Source: Actinomycetota bacterium
Lineage (GTDB): Bacteria; Actinomycetota; Actinomycetes; S36-B12
NCBI GenBank assembly: GCA_947449035.1
Contig: CANFQC010000024.1
Span: 1-38,711, forward strand
DNA: 38,711 bases
Direction: 5' to 3'
Shown here: positions 23,941-32,378 of the stretch, piece by piece
How the letters are laid out: each line of letters opens with the position of its first letter
Position numbering within the stretch: position 1 is the stretch's first letter
Translations under genes and position numbers: made by a program
Notes under the pieces: generated by a model
Told to the model about the DNA's origin: nothing
The model's database searches: none
What the model saw: only the letters and a program-made list of their open reading frames with translations

Positions 23941-25458
23941 CTAGGCGGCTGAATCGCTGCTGTCGCGGCCGATGGATGCTGCGGTGATGTTGTCGTTGGT
24001 GAGCGTGGCGCCCTTGAGCACGTCAACGGCCTTGCCGCGACGCATGATGATGACGCGATCGCACACCCGAACGAGTTCCTCGTGATCGGTCGAGGCCACG
24101 AGTACCGCGGTGCCCTGGGCTGCAGCCTCATCGACCAGGCGGTGGATGTCAGCCTTGGCGCCCACGTCGACGCCCTGAGTCGGCTCATCGAGGATCAGGA
24201 CGGAAGGCTCCTGACGCATCCAGCGAGCGATGACCACCTTCTGCTGGTTGCCGCCGGATAGCTGGGCCATCGTGTACTCGGAATTGCGCGGACGCACGTC
24301 AAGCTTGTCGAGCCACTCATTGACGTCGGAGCGCTCGGAGCTACGACGAAGGAATCCCATGCTCATATGCGCAGAGGGATTAACGATCGTGATGTTCTCG
24401 CGCAGGGTTTGGTCCATCAGTGACGCATTCGCATGGCGCTCCGCCGGGACGAGGGCGATGCCACGCTCGATGGAGATATCCGGACGGCACTGCGGCAGCG
24501 CCTCACCATTGACGATGACCTCGCCGCCTCGATCATGACCACCGAACACAAGTGCGGCGACCTCTTCGCGGCCAGAACCTGTGATGCCGGCAATTCCGAC
24601 GACCTCGCCGGCGTGAACGGTGAGATCGAGACCATGCACCGCTGCGCCTGCAAGACCCTTGAGCTCAATGACGGGCTTGCCGTGCTCACGAGCATCGGCA
24701 TCAGTGACGTGCTCCTCGATCTTGCGACCGACAACGAGCTCGATGAGTTCTTCCTCGGTGAGACCCTCAACCGGACGCGTGATGATGTGCTTCGCATCGC
24801 GCAGCACCGTGACGGAGTCGGCCATCTCGAAGACTTCGTCAAAGTGGTGGGAAACGAAGAGAACGGCAATTCCGCGGTCAGCCACGCCCCGCACGAGCTT
24901 GTACAGGCGCTGAGCTTCAGCCGCGGGCAGGTTTGCCGTGGGCTCGTCAAGGATGAGCATCCGGGTCTCGCTGCCGCGAGTCGACATCGCGCGGGCGATT
25001 GCTACCGCGGTGCGCTCCGACATGGCGAGGGCTCCGACGGGCATGCGCACGTTGATGTCGTAGCCCAGTTCGAGGAGCGCCTCGCGAGCAGCCGCGCGCT
25101 CCTTCTTCCAGCTGATGGTCTTCGTGGGGCCGGTGATGTAGCCCTGGCCGATGGCCATGTTGTCGACCGCATCGAGGTTGGCCACGAGGCCGAGATCCTG
25201 GTGAACGAAGCGCAGGCCAACGGACTCGCTGGCCGTGGCGTTCGAAAAGGCAAGCTCTTCGCCGCCGACCGTGACAGAGGTGCCGGGCTCAGGCTCGTGA
25301 AAGCCCGCGAGAATCTTGATCAGGGTCGACTTGCCACAGCCGTTCTGGCCGACGAGTGCGCGAACCTCGCCGGGCTGGACGTCGATGCTCACGTGATCGA
25401 GCGCGGTCTGGCCGCCGAAGATCTTCGTTGCGTCGCGAACCGACAGTACCGTGGTCAT
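23941..25458 (-). CDS. Sugar-type ABC transporter ATPase with two nucleotide-binding domains
   Basis: A 505-residue RbsA/MglA-like ATPase. Domain 1: Walker A GQNGCGKST (from residue 38), Walker B LILDEPTANL and H-loop SHH; its signature is degenerate (AMSERTAVAIARAM). Domain 2: modified Walker A GITGSGREEV, which is usual in this family, signature LSGGNQQKVVIARWM and Walker B LILDEPTQGVDVG. It energises the permease downstream. ATG 25458 has GGAGG four bases upstream. The 145-base gap before it (to 25603) is A/T-rich around 25499-25540 and probably holds the promoter. Confidence 0.95.
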   Translation of the reverse strand: MTTVLSVRDATKIFGGQTALDHVSIDVQPGEVRALVGQNGCGKSTLIKILAGFHEPEPGTSVTVGGEELAFSNATASESVGLRFVHQDLGLVANLDAVDNMAIGQGYITGPTKTISWKKERAAAREALLELGYDINVRMPVGALAMSERTAVAIARAMSTRGSETRMLILDEPTANLPAAEAQRLYKLVRGVADRGIAVLFVSHHFDEVFEMADSVTVLRDAKHIITRPVEGLTEEELIELVVGRKIEEHVTDADAREHGKPVIELKGLAGAAVHGLDLTVHAGEVVGIAGITGSGREEVAALVFGGHDRGGEVIVNGEALPQCRPDISIERGIALVPAERHANASLMDQTLRENITIVNPSAHMSMGFLRRSSERSDVNEWLDKLDVRPRNSEYTMAQLSGGNQQKVVIARWMRQEPSVLILDEPTQGVDVGAKADIHRLVDEAAAQGTAVLVASTDHEELVRVCDRVIIMRRGKAVDVLKGATLTNDNITAASIGRDSSDSAA

Positions 25459-25603
25459 TCAGCCTCCCTCAATGTCTGTTGAACACTAGTGCCGTAAATC
25501 CAATTTGCAAGGTCTTCCTAGTATTTTTCCCGCCAAGACTGGCAACCGATTTTCGGATCGGGGGCAAAGGTCTCGGATTGGTAACGGTAAGCACCGGACG
25601 GGG

Positions 25604-28132
25604 CTACTCAGAATCGAGTACGGCGTGCGCTGCAGCCAGACGTGCGACCGGCACGCGGCTCGGGGAACACGACACGTAGTTGAGTCCGAGCTTCTCGCAC
25701 AGAGCGATCGAGGCGGGATCGCCGCCATGTTCGCCGCAGATACCAAGCTTGATGTCAGGGCGCGCGGACCGTGCCTTGGCGGCGGCGATCTCCATCAGGC
25801 CGGCTACGCCCCACTCGTCGAGCTCGGAGAACGGGCTAACGGTCAGCAGTCCGCGCTCAAGGTAGGTGCCCAGCATGCGGCGCTCGACATCGTCACGCGA
25901 GAAACCGTAGGTGAGCTGCGTGAGGTCGTTCGTGCCGAAGGAGATGAACTCGGCCCATTGGGCGAGCTGATCGGCCATGAGTGCTGCACGCGGGGTCTCG
26001 ACCATGGTGCCGATAGAGAAGGGCACCACGATGCCGGTGCGCGAGGCGACTTCCTGATTAACCCGGCGGATAAGACGCAGGCTCATCAGCAGCTCATCGG
26101 GAATCGACACGAGCGGGATCATCACCTCAAGTGTCGGTGCAATGCCGTGCTGGGTGTTGACGTCGATCCACGCGTTAAACAGACCTTCAACCTGAGCCGG
26201 GTACAGGCCTTCGTGGATGAGTGCGAGACGAACGCCGCGCACACCAAGCATCGGATTCTCTTCGTGCAGGCTCTCGGCCATCTTGGCCCAGTTCTCGTCG
26301 ACCTCTTCGTGCTCGGTCGGGAGGAACTCGTGCATCGGTGCATCGAGAAGTCGCACAGTGACCGGACGATCGCCCACAGCGAGCAGAAGATCGCGGAAGT
26401 CTTCGCGCTGTGCCTCGGCCAGCGCCGCGAGTGCTAACTCTTCTTCCTCTGGGCTGGAGGAGAGAATCACGCGGCGGATAAACGGAAGTCGGTCACCGAG
26501 AAACATGTGCTCAGTGCGACACAGGCCAATGCCCTCTGCGCCGTTGTCCATCGCGACGCCCGCGTCAACACCGGTATCGGCGTTGGCACGAATTCCCAAG
26601 CGGCGAACATCATCGGCCCAGTTGAGAACGGTCGACAGCGCAAAAGACGGCTCGGGACGCTCGATCGGAACCGCGCCCACATACACCGCGCCTGCGTCGC
26701 CATCAACAGAGATGACATCGCCGCGCTGCAGCACATGCTCACCAGCGGTCACTGTTCCGGCAGCACGATCAATGCGCATTCCGCCTGCACCACAGATCGC
26801 GGGGCGGCCCATGCCGCGTGCAACAACTGCCGCGTGCGAGGCCGAACCGCCAGTGACGGTGAGAATTCCGGCGGCAGCCATCATGCCGGGCAGATCTCCG
26901 GGAGTTGTCTCGGCGGCAACGAGGATGACGGAGTCGCCGGCCTCGGCCATCTCGCAGGCCTCTTCACTCGTCAGTGCGATGCGACCGACAGCAGCACCGG
27001 GCGATGCCGCAAGACCAGTGACCAGAACTACTTCGTGGCCGGTCAGGCGCGGACGCGGATGCATGAGCTCGAGAACATGAGCGGGACGGATCGCCTCGAC
27101 CGCGGACCGCTCATCGGTAATGCCACGAGTTGCAAGATCGACAGCAAGGCTGGTGGCAACGCGAGCGCTCGTGCGATTGAGTTCTTCAAGACCCGCGAGC
27201 ACGAGTCCCTCAGGGCCGTACTCGAAGTCGACGAGGACGACAGTCTTCAGGCGCCCTTCGAGTTCGGCGAGAACTCCGGTGAGCATCGCAACGCCGCCGG
27301 GGAGCTTCGAGAGCGGATGCCCGATCGACGGACGTTCACCGCTGACGCGAACACCGTGGCGGAAGCCGCCGGTGGGGGCGAACTGGCCGGTTGAGAGGTC
27401 ACGCGAGATCGCGTGACCGTGCCCTGCTTCGTCGTGATCGGTGACGACGACAGTTTCGAGATGCAGGCCGAGAGGGAGATCAGCGGGAAGCTGCTGGGTA
27501 CGACGTGCTCGGGCGGCGCGGGGGGAGGTCCAGCGCGCGAGCATCGCAGCGGCGGCGTCGGCGAGCTGCTGATTGACCTCGAGCGGGAACTTGTTCTTGC
27601 CCTTCTCATTGCACAGTGCGATGAGCGGCTCGATGCGATGAGCGGGGTCATCAAAGTCGAGGCCGAGTGCGGAAATTTCATCTCCGGGAACCTCAAGCGC
27701 GAATTCTGCGATGAAGCTCGCGGTTTTCCACCACGCGACGGCGAGATCGGCTGCCATTCTGGGGCGCAGGCCCTCGGGGATCCGGCCGTTCGCGAGCCCG
27801 ATGGCCACGAGGTCCGGCGGCAGGCCCGCGGCGTCGAGTGGTGCGCTAGCGCTCAACCGGAGAAGCAGAATTCCGCCATCGGCGGTGGTGGAACCGACAG
27901 TACGGCCTGCAATCGTCTCGAGCAGATTGACGGCTGCTTCGGCGCGATCCGCTGACACCAGACCCGGCACATTCGGCACCGGGATAGTCAGACCGGTGGC
28001 GACCGGAAGTCCGAGCCCCGCGAGTGTTTCCATCTGCACGCCGCGCGTGCACAGGGATCGCACGTCAAGACCGCGTTCAAAGCCCTTGCCGAACGGTACG
28101 AGTCCGACGTCGTCAATCGGTGAGATGACCAC
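25604..28132 (-). CDS. PEP-utilising enzyme, pyruvate phosphate dikinase-like, with a degenerate ATP-grasp half
   Basis: 842 residues, close to PPDK length. The phosphohistidine domain is intact (TGGSASHAAVVARGMGRP, H433) and so is the C-terminal PEP/pyruvate barrel (GLCRTEHMFL, FGTNDLTQLTYG, CGEHGGDP with C799). The N-terminal third aligns weakly with the ATP-grasp region: the KG near the start reads RG, the TGVAFTRNPxTGE motif is reduced to GHAISRDLSTGQ, and DIEFT...LQTR to VDFEYGPEGLVLAG without the Gln/Arg pair. So ATP/phosphate chemistry may be lost or changed. The GTG start lies seven bases after the stop of the 204-residue gene, so they are coupled. True PPDK cannot be excluded without alignment. 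Confidence 0.85.
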   Translation of the reverse strand: MVISPIDDVGLVPFGKGFERGLDVRSLCTRGVQMETLAGLGLPVATGLTIPVPNVPGLVSADRAEAAVNLLETIAGRTVGSTTADGGILLLRLSASAPLDAAGLPPDLVAIGLANGRIPEGLRPRMAADLAVAWWKTASFIAEFALEVPGDEISALGLDFDDPAHRIEPLIALCNEKGKNKFPLEVNQQLADAAAAMLARWTSPRAARARRTQQLPADLPLGLHLETVVVTDHDEAGHGHAISRDLSTGQFAPTGGFRHGVRVSGERPSIGHPLSKLPGGVAMLTGVLAELEGRLKTVVLVDFEYGPEGLVLAGLEELNRTSARVATSLAVDLATRGITDERSAVEAIRPAHVLELMHPRPRLTGHEVVLVTGLAASPGAAVGRIALTSEEACEMAEAGDSVILVAAETTPGDLPGMMAAAGILTVTGGSASHAAVVARGMGRPAICGAGGMRIDRAAGTVTAGEHVLQRGDVISVDGDAGAVYVGAVPIERPEPSFALSTVLNWADDVRRLGIRANADTGVDAGVAMDNGAEGIGLCRTEHMFLGDRLPFIRRVILSSSPEEEELALAALAEAQREDFRDLLLAVGDRPVTVRLLDAPMHEFLPTEHEEVDENWAKMAESLHEENPMLGVRGVRLALIHEGLYPAQVEGLFNAWIDVNTQHGIAPTLEVMIPLVSIPDELLMSLRLIRRVNQEVASRTGIVVPFSIGTMVETPRAALMADQLAQWAEFISFGTNDLTQLTYGFSRDDVERRMLGTYLERGLLTVSPFSELDEWGVAGLMEIAAAKARSARPDIKLGICGEHGGDPASIALCEKLGLNYVSCSPSRVPVARLAAAHAVLDSE

Positions 28133-28139
28133 GTACGCG

Positions 28140-28754
28140 CTATCCGTGGTTTCCGGAGACGAGCTGCTCCTCGAGTGCTTCGTCTTCCTGTCGTGACATG
28201 CCGATAGTCAGCAGCAATTCCTGGTGCAAGTGCATCCACACCGTGTGGTACGAGTCAATGAGCGGCGATGCGAGCCACGCGTTGTCACCCTCATCGAGCT
28301 TCTCGAGCGCCTCTGTCAGGCGAGCGCGGTAACCGGAGAGCGACGGCACGTCTTCTGCGAAACGCTTGAGCAGCGGCGCAATGGAGTCGTCGATGTCGTC
28401 GAGACGGTCGCGAATCTCAGCGTCGTAGCCCGGATCGGAGTGATCGTTCACGCTGCCGTCAGGGCGCACCTGCCAGGCAGTGCACAGATCGCGCAGCGCG
28501 CGGTTGACAGGAAGGAAGCGGTGGAAGGTCGCCATGATGCGCTCACGCTCAGGTGCATCAGCGGGCAGGCAGAGAATCTCACCGACGAAGGCGGTGCCCG
28601 CAGGGGTCGGCATCATCATCGGACCCTTGATCAGGAGCAGGCCTGCCTCCGCGAGTGACTGCTGCTCGGCAGAAGCCTCACCGCGGGCCATGCCCCGGAC
28701 CACGATGGACACGAGTGCGGTGCGCTCAGCGTCGTTGATGACCACGTCAGACAT
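28140..28754 (-). CDS. Unknown 204-residue protein coupled to the PPDK-like gene
   Basis: A soluble, acidic, mostly helical protein that I do not recognise as a named domain. It starts with a helix-turn-like stretch (ERTALVSIVVRGMARG, then LAEAGLLLIKGPMMMPTPAG resembling a small winged helix), followed by long helices rich in Arg/Asp/Leu. GGAGG lies four bases before ATG 28754, and the stop is seven bases before the PPDK-like start. From memory, mycobacterial truncated ppdK genes also neighbour a conserved gene of about 200 codons, which would support a working pair; this needs checking. It could serve as a subunit or a nucleotide-half substitute. Confidence 0.75.
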   Translation of the reverse strand: MSDVVINDAERTALVSIVVRGMARGEASAEQQSLAEAGLLLIKGPMMMPTPAGTAFVGEILCLPADAPERERIMATFHRFLPVNRALRDLCTAWQVRPDGSVNDHSDPGYDAEIRDRLDDIDDSIAPLLKRFAEDVPSLSGYRARLTEALEKLDEGDNAWLASPLIDSYHTVWMHLHQELLLTIGMSRQEDEALEEQLVSGNHG

Positions 28755-28778
28755 GTTGCCTCCAGGTAGAGCGATGGT

Positions 28779-28866
28779 GCGAACGGCTAGGTGTCGGCCG
28801 CCCGAGCGAATCGAGCGAACGGCTATTTATAGAGCACGTGTAAAGAAAGCCGCTAATCGGGCGGCT
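28779..28866. promoter_or_regulatory. Repeat-rich divergent regulatory region
   Basis: The 212-base gap between the 204-residue gene and the alcohol dehydrogenase gene holds a direct repeat GCGAACGGCTA (28779-28789 and 28815-28825), an inverted repeat AGCCGC/GCGGCT (28848-28853, 28861-28866) and a minus-strand TATAAA (28831-28826) that is a plausible -10 box for the PPDK-like operon. CACGTG lies just beside it. Confidence 0.4.
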
Positions 28867-28966
28867 ATTCCCTTCCTGCCCAAAGGCCAAGCCTAGGACT
28901 TACTGCAGGGCTACTATCGCCGAACCAGCCAACCGCCCCTACGAGGGCGTCACGAGAGGCAGTTTC

Positions 28967-30019
28967 ATGCGCGCACTCCAGCTCCAGGCCTGGCATTCCG
29001 ATGCCGTAGTCGCCGAGGTTCCCGTCCCGACCGCTGGCCCCGGCCAGATCGTCATCAAGGTCGCCGGCGCCGGCGCCTGCCACTCTGACCTCCACCTCAT
29101 GCACATGCTGGGCGATGGCATGTTCCCCTGGGGGCCCCCGTTCACCCTGGGCCACGAGAACTCCGGCTGGGTGCATGAGATCGGCGAGGGCGTCGAGGGC
29201 TTCAGCAAGGGCGAGGCAGTCGCCGTGCAGGGCGCCTGGGGCTGTGGGGCCTGCCCGCGCTGCATGATGGGCATGGATCCGTACTGCGAGAACCAGCTGG
29301 CGGCAGCCGGTGACGGCGCCTTCGGCGGTGGCCTAGGACTCGACGGTGGCATGGCCGAGTACATGCTGATCCACAGCCCGCGTCACCTGGTCAAGATCCC
29401 CGGCAACCTGGACCCGATCGCGGCCGCTCCCCTCACCGATGCCGGCCTGACCCCGTATCACGCGGTGAAGTTGTCGCTGCCGAAGATGACCCCGGGCTCC
29501 AATGTTCTGGTTCTGGGCGTCGGCGGCCTCGGCCATATGGGCGTTCAGTTCATCGAGGCCCTCACCGGCGCGAACATCATTGCCGTCGATACCAAGCAGG
29601 AGGCGCTTGATCTCGCCGTGGCCTGCGGCGCGGAGCACACCGTGAATAGCGGCTCGCCGGATGCCGCAGCCCAGATCAAGGAGATCACCAAGGGCCGCGG
29701 TTGCGAGGTCGTACTCGACTTCGTCGGTGTCGACGCCACCATCGCCCTCGGTATCGCGAGTTCACGAGTACTCGGCGACATGACCATCGTCGGTGCAGCA
29801 GGTGGCACGTACGCGTACGGCCTCTACACCGCGCCGTACGAGCTCAATCTGCGCTCCACCTACTGGGGCAGCCGCACCGAGCTCGCTGAGGTACTCGCAC
29901 TTGCCGAACGCGGTGACATCACCGTCACGTACAGCAAGTACTCGATCGAGGATGGCCTGAAGGTCTACAAGGATCTCGAAGAGGGCAAGCTCAAGGGTCG
30001 CGCTGTTATTGTCCCGTAA
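28967..30019 (+). CDS. Zinc-dependent alcohol dehydrogenase (MDR family)
   Basis: A 350-residue medium-chain alcohol dehydrogenase. The catalytic zinc ligands are C38 (GACHSD), H63 with E64 (LGHE) and probably the Asp in PLTDAGLT; the structural zinc is held by C93, C96, C99 and C107. The Rossmann motif is VLGVGGLGHMG, followed by an Asp (AVDTK), which favours NAD. It oxidises an alcohol to an aldehyde or the reverse. GAGGC-type purines precede ATG 28967. Divergent from the PPDK-like operon and convergent with the flavin reductase gene. It could deliver aldehyde to the dehydrogenase at 2683. Confidence 0.94.
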   Translation: MRALQLQAWHSDAVVAEVPVPTAGPGQIVIKVAGAGACHSDLHLMHMLGDGMFPWGPPFTLGHENSGWVHEIGEGVEGFSKGEAVAVQGAWGCGACPRCMMGMDPYCENQLAAAGDGAFGGGLGLDGGMAEYMLIHSPRHLVKIPGNLDPIAAAPLTDAGLTPYHAVKLSLPKMTPGSNVLVLGVGGLGHMGVQFIEALTGANIIAVDTKQEALDLAVACGAEHTVNSGSPDAAAQIKEITKGRGCEVVLDFVGVDATIALGIASSRVLGDMTIVGAAGGTYAYGLYTAPYELNLRSTYWGSRTELAEVLALAERGDITVTYSKYSIEDGLKVYKDLEEGKLKGRAVIVP

Positions 30020-30035
30020 AGAATTTTCCACCGCG

Positions 30036-30067
30036 GCGGCGGTCATCACTTCGGTGGTGGCCGCCGT
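30036..30067. terminator. Hairpin between convergent genes
   Basis: GCGGCGGTCATCAC pairs with GTGGTGGCCGCCGT through a TTCG tetraloop, with three G-T pairs. It lies between the alcohol dehydrogenase stop (30019) and the flavin reductase stop (30074). On the minus strand GGAAAATTC follows rather than a pure T run. Confidence 0.6.
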
Positions 30068-30073
30068 TGCGTG

Positions 30074-30688
30074 TTACGGCGTACCGTACTTCGCTTCGTA
30101 GTCGGCAACACTCATGCGCGGCACATCGATGATCTCTCCGAGACCGCTCCAGTCACTTGCACCAAGGCGGGCAACGGGATTGAGCTCGCTCATCATCACG
30201 CGACGATCATCCATCACGCGCTCATCGACAGCAATCATCACGACCTCACCAAAGATCACGATGCCATTGCCCATTTCGAACATGTCGGTGCATCGGCACT
30301 CGAGCGCAAAGGGCGATTCGGCGACACGGAAGGGCGCAACCAGATCGCTCGGTTCACGAGTGAGGCCTGCGACGTCGAATTCACTTACGCCCGCCTCGAA
30401 GTCAATGCCGGTCAAGTTGATCTTCTCGATGAGTTCCATGGTCGAGCCGCAGACGACGAACTCGCCTGTCTCCTTGATGTTGCGTGCGGTGTCCTTCTCC
30501 CCCATCGTGCTGATCATGACGATCGGCGGATTGGTGCTCACCAATTGGTAGAAAGAGTGCGGCGCGAGATTGTCGACGCCATCGACACTTCGAGTCGACA
30601 CCCAGCCAATCGGGCGAGGCACAACGAGCGCACCGAGCAGCGAGTAGATACCCGGCATGCTCGCCGGGTCAGTGATTCGGCGTGACAT
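30074..30688 (-). CDS. Flavin reductase family protein (DIM6/NTAB)
   Basis: A 204-residue FMN-binding split-barrel protein. The family pattern is the N-terminal LLGALVVPRPIGWVSTRS, then NLAPHSFYQLVSTNPPIVM, DTARNIKETGEFVV and FGEVVMIAV. Members reduce flavin with NAD(P)H for a monooxygenase or are flavoproteins in their own right. Its ATG shares one base with the stop of the FMN reductase gene (TGATG), so they are coupled. A monooxygenase partner could be the LLM protein at 32379. Confidence 0.9.
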   Translation of the reverse strand: MSRRITDPASMPGIYSLLGALVVPRPIGWVSTRSVDGVDNLAPHSFYQLVSTNPPIVMISTMGEKDTARNIKETGEFVVCGSTMELIEKINLTGIDFEAGVSEFDVAGLTREPSDLVAPFRVAESPFALECRCTDMFEMGNGIVIFGEVVMIAVDERVMDDRRVMMSELNPVARLGASDWSGLGEIIDVPRMSVADYEAKYGTP

Positions 30689-31260
30689 CAGTTCTGAGCC
30701 GAATGCAGCTTGCGCATCACCGCGAAGTCAGCGACCTGGCGTCCGATGGTTTCGAGCAAGGCGACTGCTGACTCGTCCTCCTCGCCGGCCTTCAGCGATG
30801 TGGTGGCGGAGTTAATGGAGCCACCGAGTGGCGTCGGCCACGCGCGCAGTGCATGGGCGACCTGGCGAAGTTGATGCAAGGTCGTGACCGTGGCCTGCGC
30901 ACCATAGGCAACGGCAACGGAACCAAAGGCGCAGCCATCGAGGTACACGCGCTCATCGCGATTCATGTCCTCGGCGTAGTCGAGGGCATTCTTGATCATG
31001 CCGCTGATACCGCCGTGGTACCCCGGGCTCACGACGATGATGCCGTCGCAGGAACGCATGGCCTCGATGAGAGCCAAGGCCTGCGGGGCGCGCTCGGACG
31101 TCTCGGTGTCGTAGATCGGCAGGATGAGATCGCGACCGAGGATGTAACGCACCTCGGCGCCGACGCTCTCAGCGCCACGACCTGCGATGCGCGCTGCAAG
31201 CTCACCGGAGGAATCGGGGCGAGTACTGCCACCGATCACCAAGATGTTCGCGGTCGCCAT
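30688..31260 (-). CDS. NADPH-dependent FMN reductase (flavodoxin-like, SsuE/ChrR type)
   Basis: A 190-residue flavodoxin-fold protein: ILVIGGSTRPDSSGELAARI phosphate loop, a PIYD segment, CDGIIVVSPGYHGGISGMIKNALDY (the SPEYH-like flavin motif) and VAVAYGAQATVTTLHQLR. It supplies reduced FMN or reduces quinones. AGGAGAGG lies six bases before ATG 31260. Together with the flavin reductase next to it and the LLM monooxygenase nearby it suggests a two-component flavin monooxygenase set. Confidence 0.9.
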   Translation of the reverse strand: MATANILVIGGSTRPDSSGELAARIAGRGAESVGAEVRYILGRDLILPIYDTETSERAPQALALIEAMRSCDGIIVVSPGYHGGISGMIKNALDYAEDMNRDERVYLDGCAFGSVAVAYGAQATVTTLHQLRQVAHALRAWPTPLGGSINSATTSLKAGEEDESAVALLETIGRQVADFAVMRKLHSAQN

Positions 31261-31335
31261 GTCAGTCCTCTCCTGAAACTCTCGATCGCGTCGATGCTAC
31301 TTCCCACGTCAACACTGTTGACTTGAGGGATCCGC

Positions 31336-32298
31336 TCAGCCGGCGACGGCTGCTCCGCGAAGAGTGACTGCGGGGTACTCGCCGAATCGCTGCGCGTACG
31401 CGGTACTGAACCGACCGACATGCGCGAATCCTGACTCATGCGCAATTGAGGCAACGGTATTGCCATGAGGATCGGCAATGCGAAGTCGGCGGCGAGCACT
31501 CTGCAAGCGGATCTCACGCAGCAATTGAGTGGGCGTCACGCCAAGGTGTGCGTGTGTGACGCTTTGCAACTGACGCACGCTGAGACCCAACTGCCGAGCC
31601 ATGGCAGCCGTGGTGATCTCGATGCCGTGATTGAGTTCGAGCCACTGCCGCAATTCTTCAACGCGACCTGGTGTCATGGTCGCAGCCTCGGCGGCATCGC
31701 TATGCCAGGCGAGCACCAAGGCGGTGAGCAGATGATCTTCGATCGCGCCCTTGAAAGCAGTCACGACGTCGTCAGGGGTGTCATCAGTTATAGAAGCCGT
31801 GGCCGACCATGCGCGCGTGCAGGCATGCGTGAGAAGCCCGGTGGGATCACCCGGAATTCGACCTGCGGTCTCGCCACCAAGCACGATGCGCTGATGATCA
31901 GCAAGCTTGTCGCGGTCTGCAGCTACAACAAGTGCGCCCGCCCACGGGTCAGGCTGCATCAGCGTGCGGCCATCCTTCGAGAGCAAGAAACCCGAGTCGT
32001 GCACGACATCAGAATGCTTGGCACCCATCGTCACCCGCATCGGGCCGAGCGGCACAGTAGCCACCACGCGCGATCCGGTGGGCGGTGCTTCGACGATGAC
32101 GTCTCCGCCATAGCGCACGAAGACGAGCCGCGTAGTCGAAAGCGGAACGACGCCCACGGTGCCATTGAGTGGGGCGCCAGTCGGAGTGACCTCATGTGGG
32201 GTCACGGATGCCACTTCGTCACGGAGCACCTTGGCGCTTGAGCTGTGAACCAAGTTCGCGGCGCGGTGAGTCGGCAAACCTGCGCTCACGCCGCCCAT
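31336..32298 (-). CDS. AraC family transcriptional regulator
   Basis: A 320-residue regulator. The N-terminal two thirds are a cupin-like AraC_binding_2 region (TRLVFVRYGGDVIVEAP, VVATVPLGPMRV, DSGFLLSKDGRTLMQP); the C-terminal ~100 residues hold the two helix-turn-helices (MARQLGLSVRQLQ and TVASIAHESGFAHVGRFSTAYAQRFGEYP). GGAG precedes ATG 32298. It sits between the LLM monooxygenase and the reductase genes on the same strand and probably activates one or both. The 80-base gap upstream holds only a short CGGCC/GGCCG stem (32316-32329). Confidence 0.92.
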   Translation of the reverse strand: MGGVSAGLPTHRAANLVHSSSAKVLRDEVASVTPHEVTPTGAPLNGTVGVVPLSTTRLVFVRYGGDVIVEAPPTGSRVVATVPLGPMRVTMGAKHSDVVHDSGFLLSKDGRTLMQPDPWAGALVVAADRDKLADHQRIVLGGETAGRIPGDPTGLLTHACTRAWSATASITDDTPDDVVTAFKGAIEDHLLTALVLAWHSDAAEAATMTPGRVEELRQWLELNHGIEITTAAMARQLGLSVRQLQSVTHAHLGVTPTQLLREIRLQSARRRLRIADPHGNTVASIAHESGFAHVGRFSTAYAQRFGEYPAVTLRGAAVAG

Positions 32299-32378
32299 GG
32301 CCTCGCTCCGTTTCCCGGCCCGAGGGCCGAAAGCCTGAGTTTTCAGTCTAGGTGCTCCGTGACGACATTCGTGGGGCT

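Noticed and set aside
24433-25482. 349-codon open frame on the plus strand opposite the ABC ATPase
   Set aside because: The minus-strand frame encodes a complete ATPase; long antisense frames are expected in high-GC coding DNA. The same holds for others, such as 21113-22054 and 25505-26437.
10560-28917. Recurrent TTACTGT/TTACTAT boxes upstream of several genes as a common operator
   Set aside because: Copies near 10564, 17235, 21928, 28901 and 33613 vary around a core that looks like an actinobacterial -10 hexamer (TANNNT), so promoter core elements explain them as well as a regulator would.
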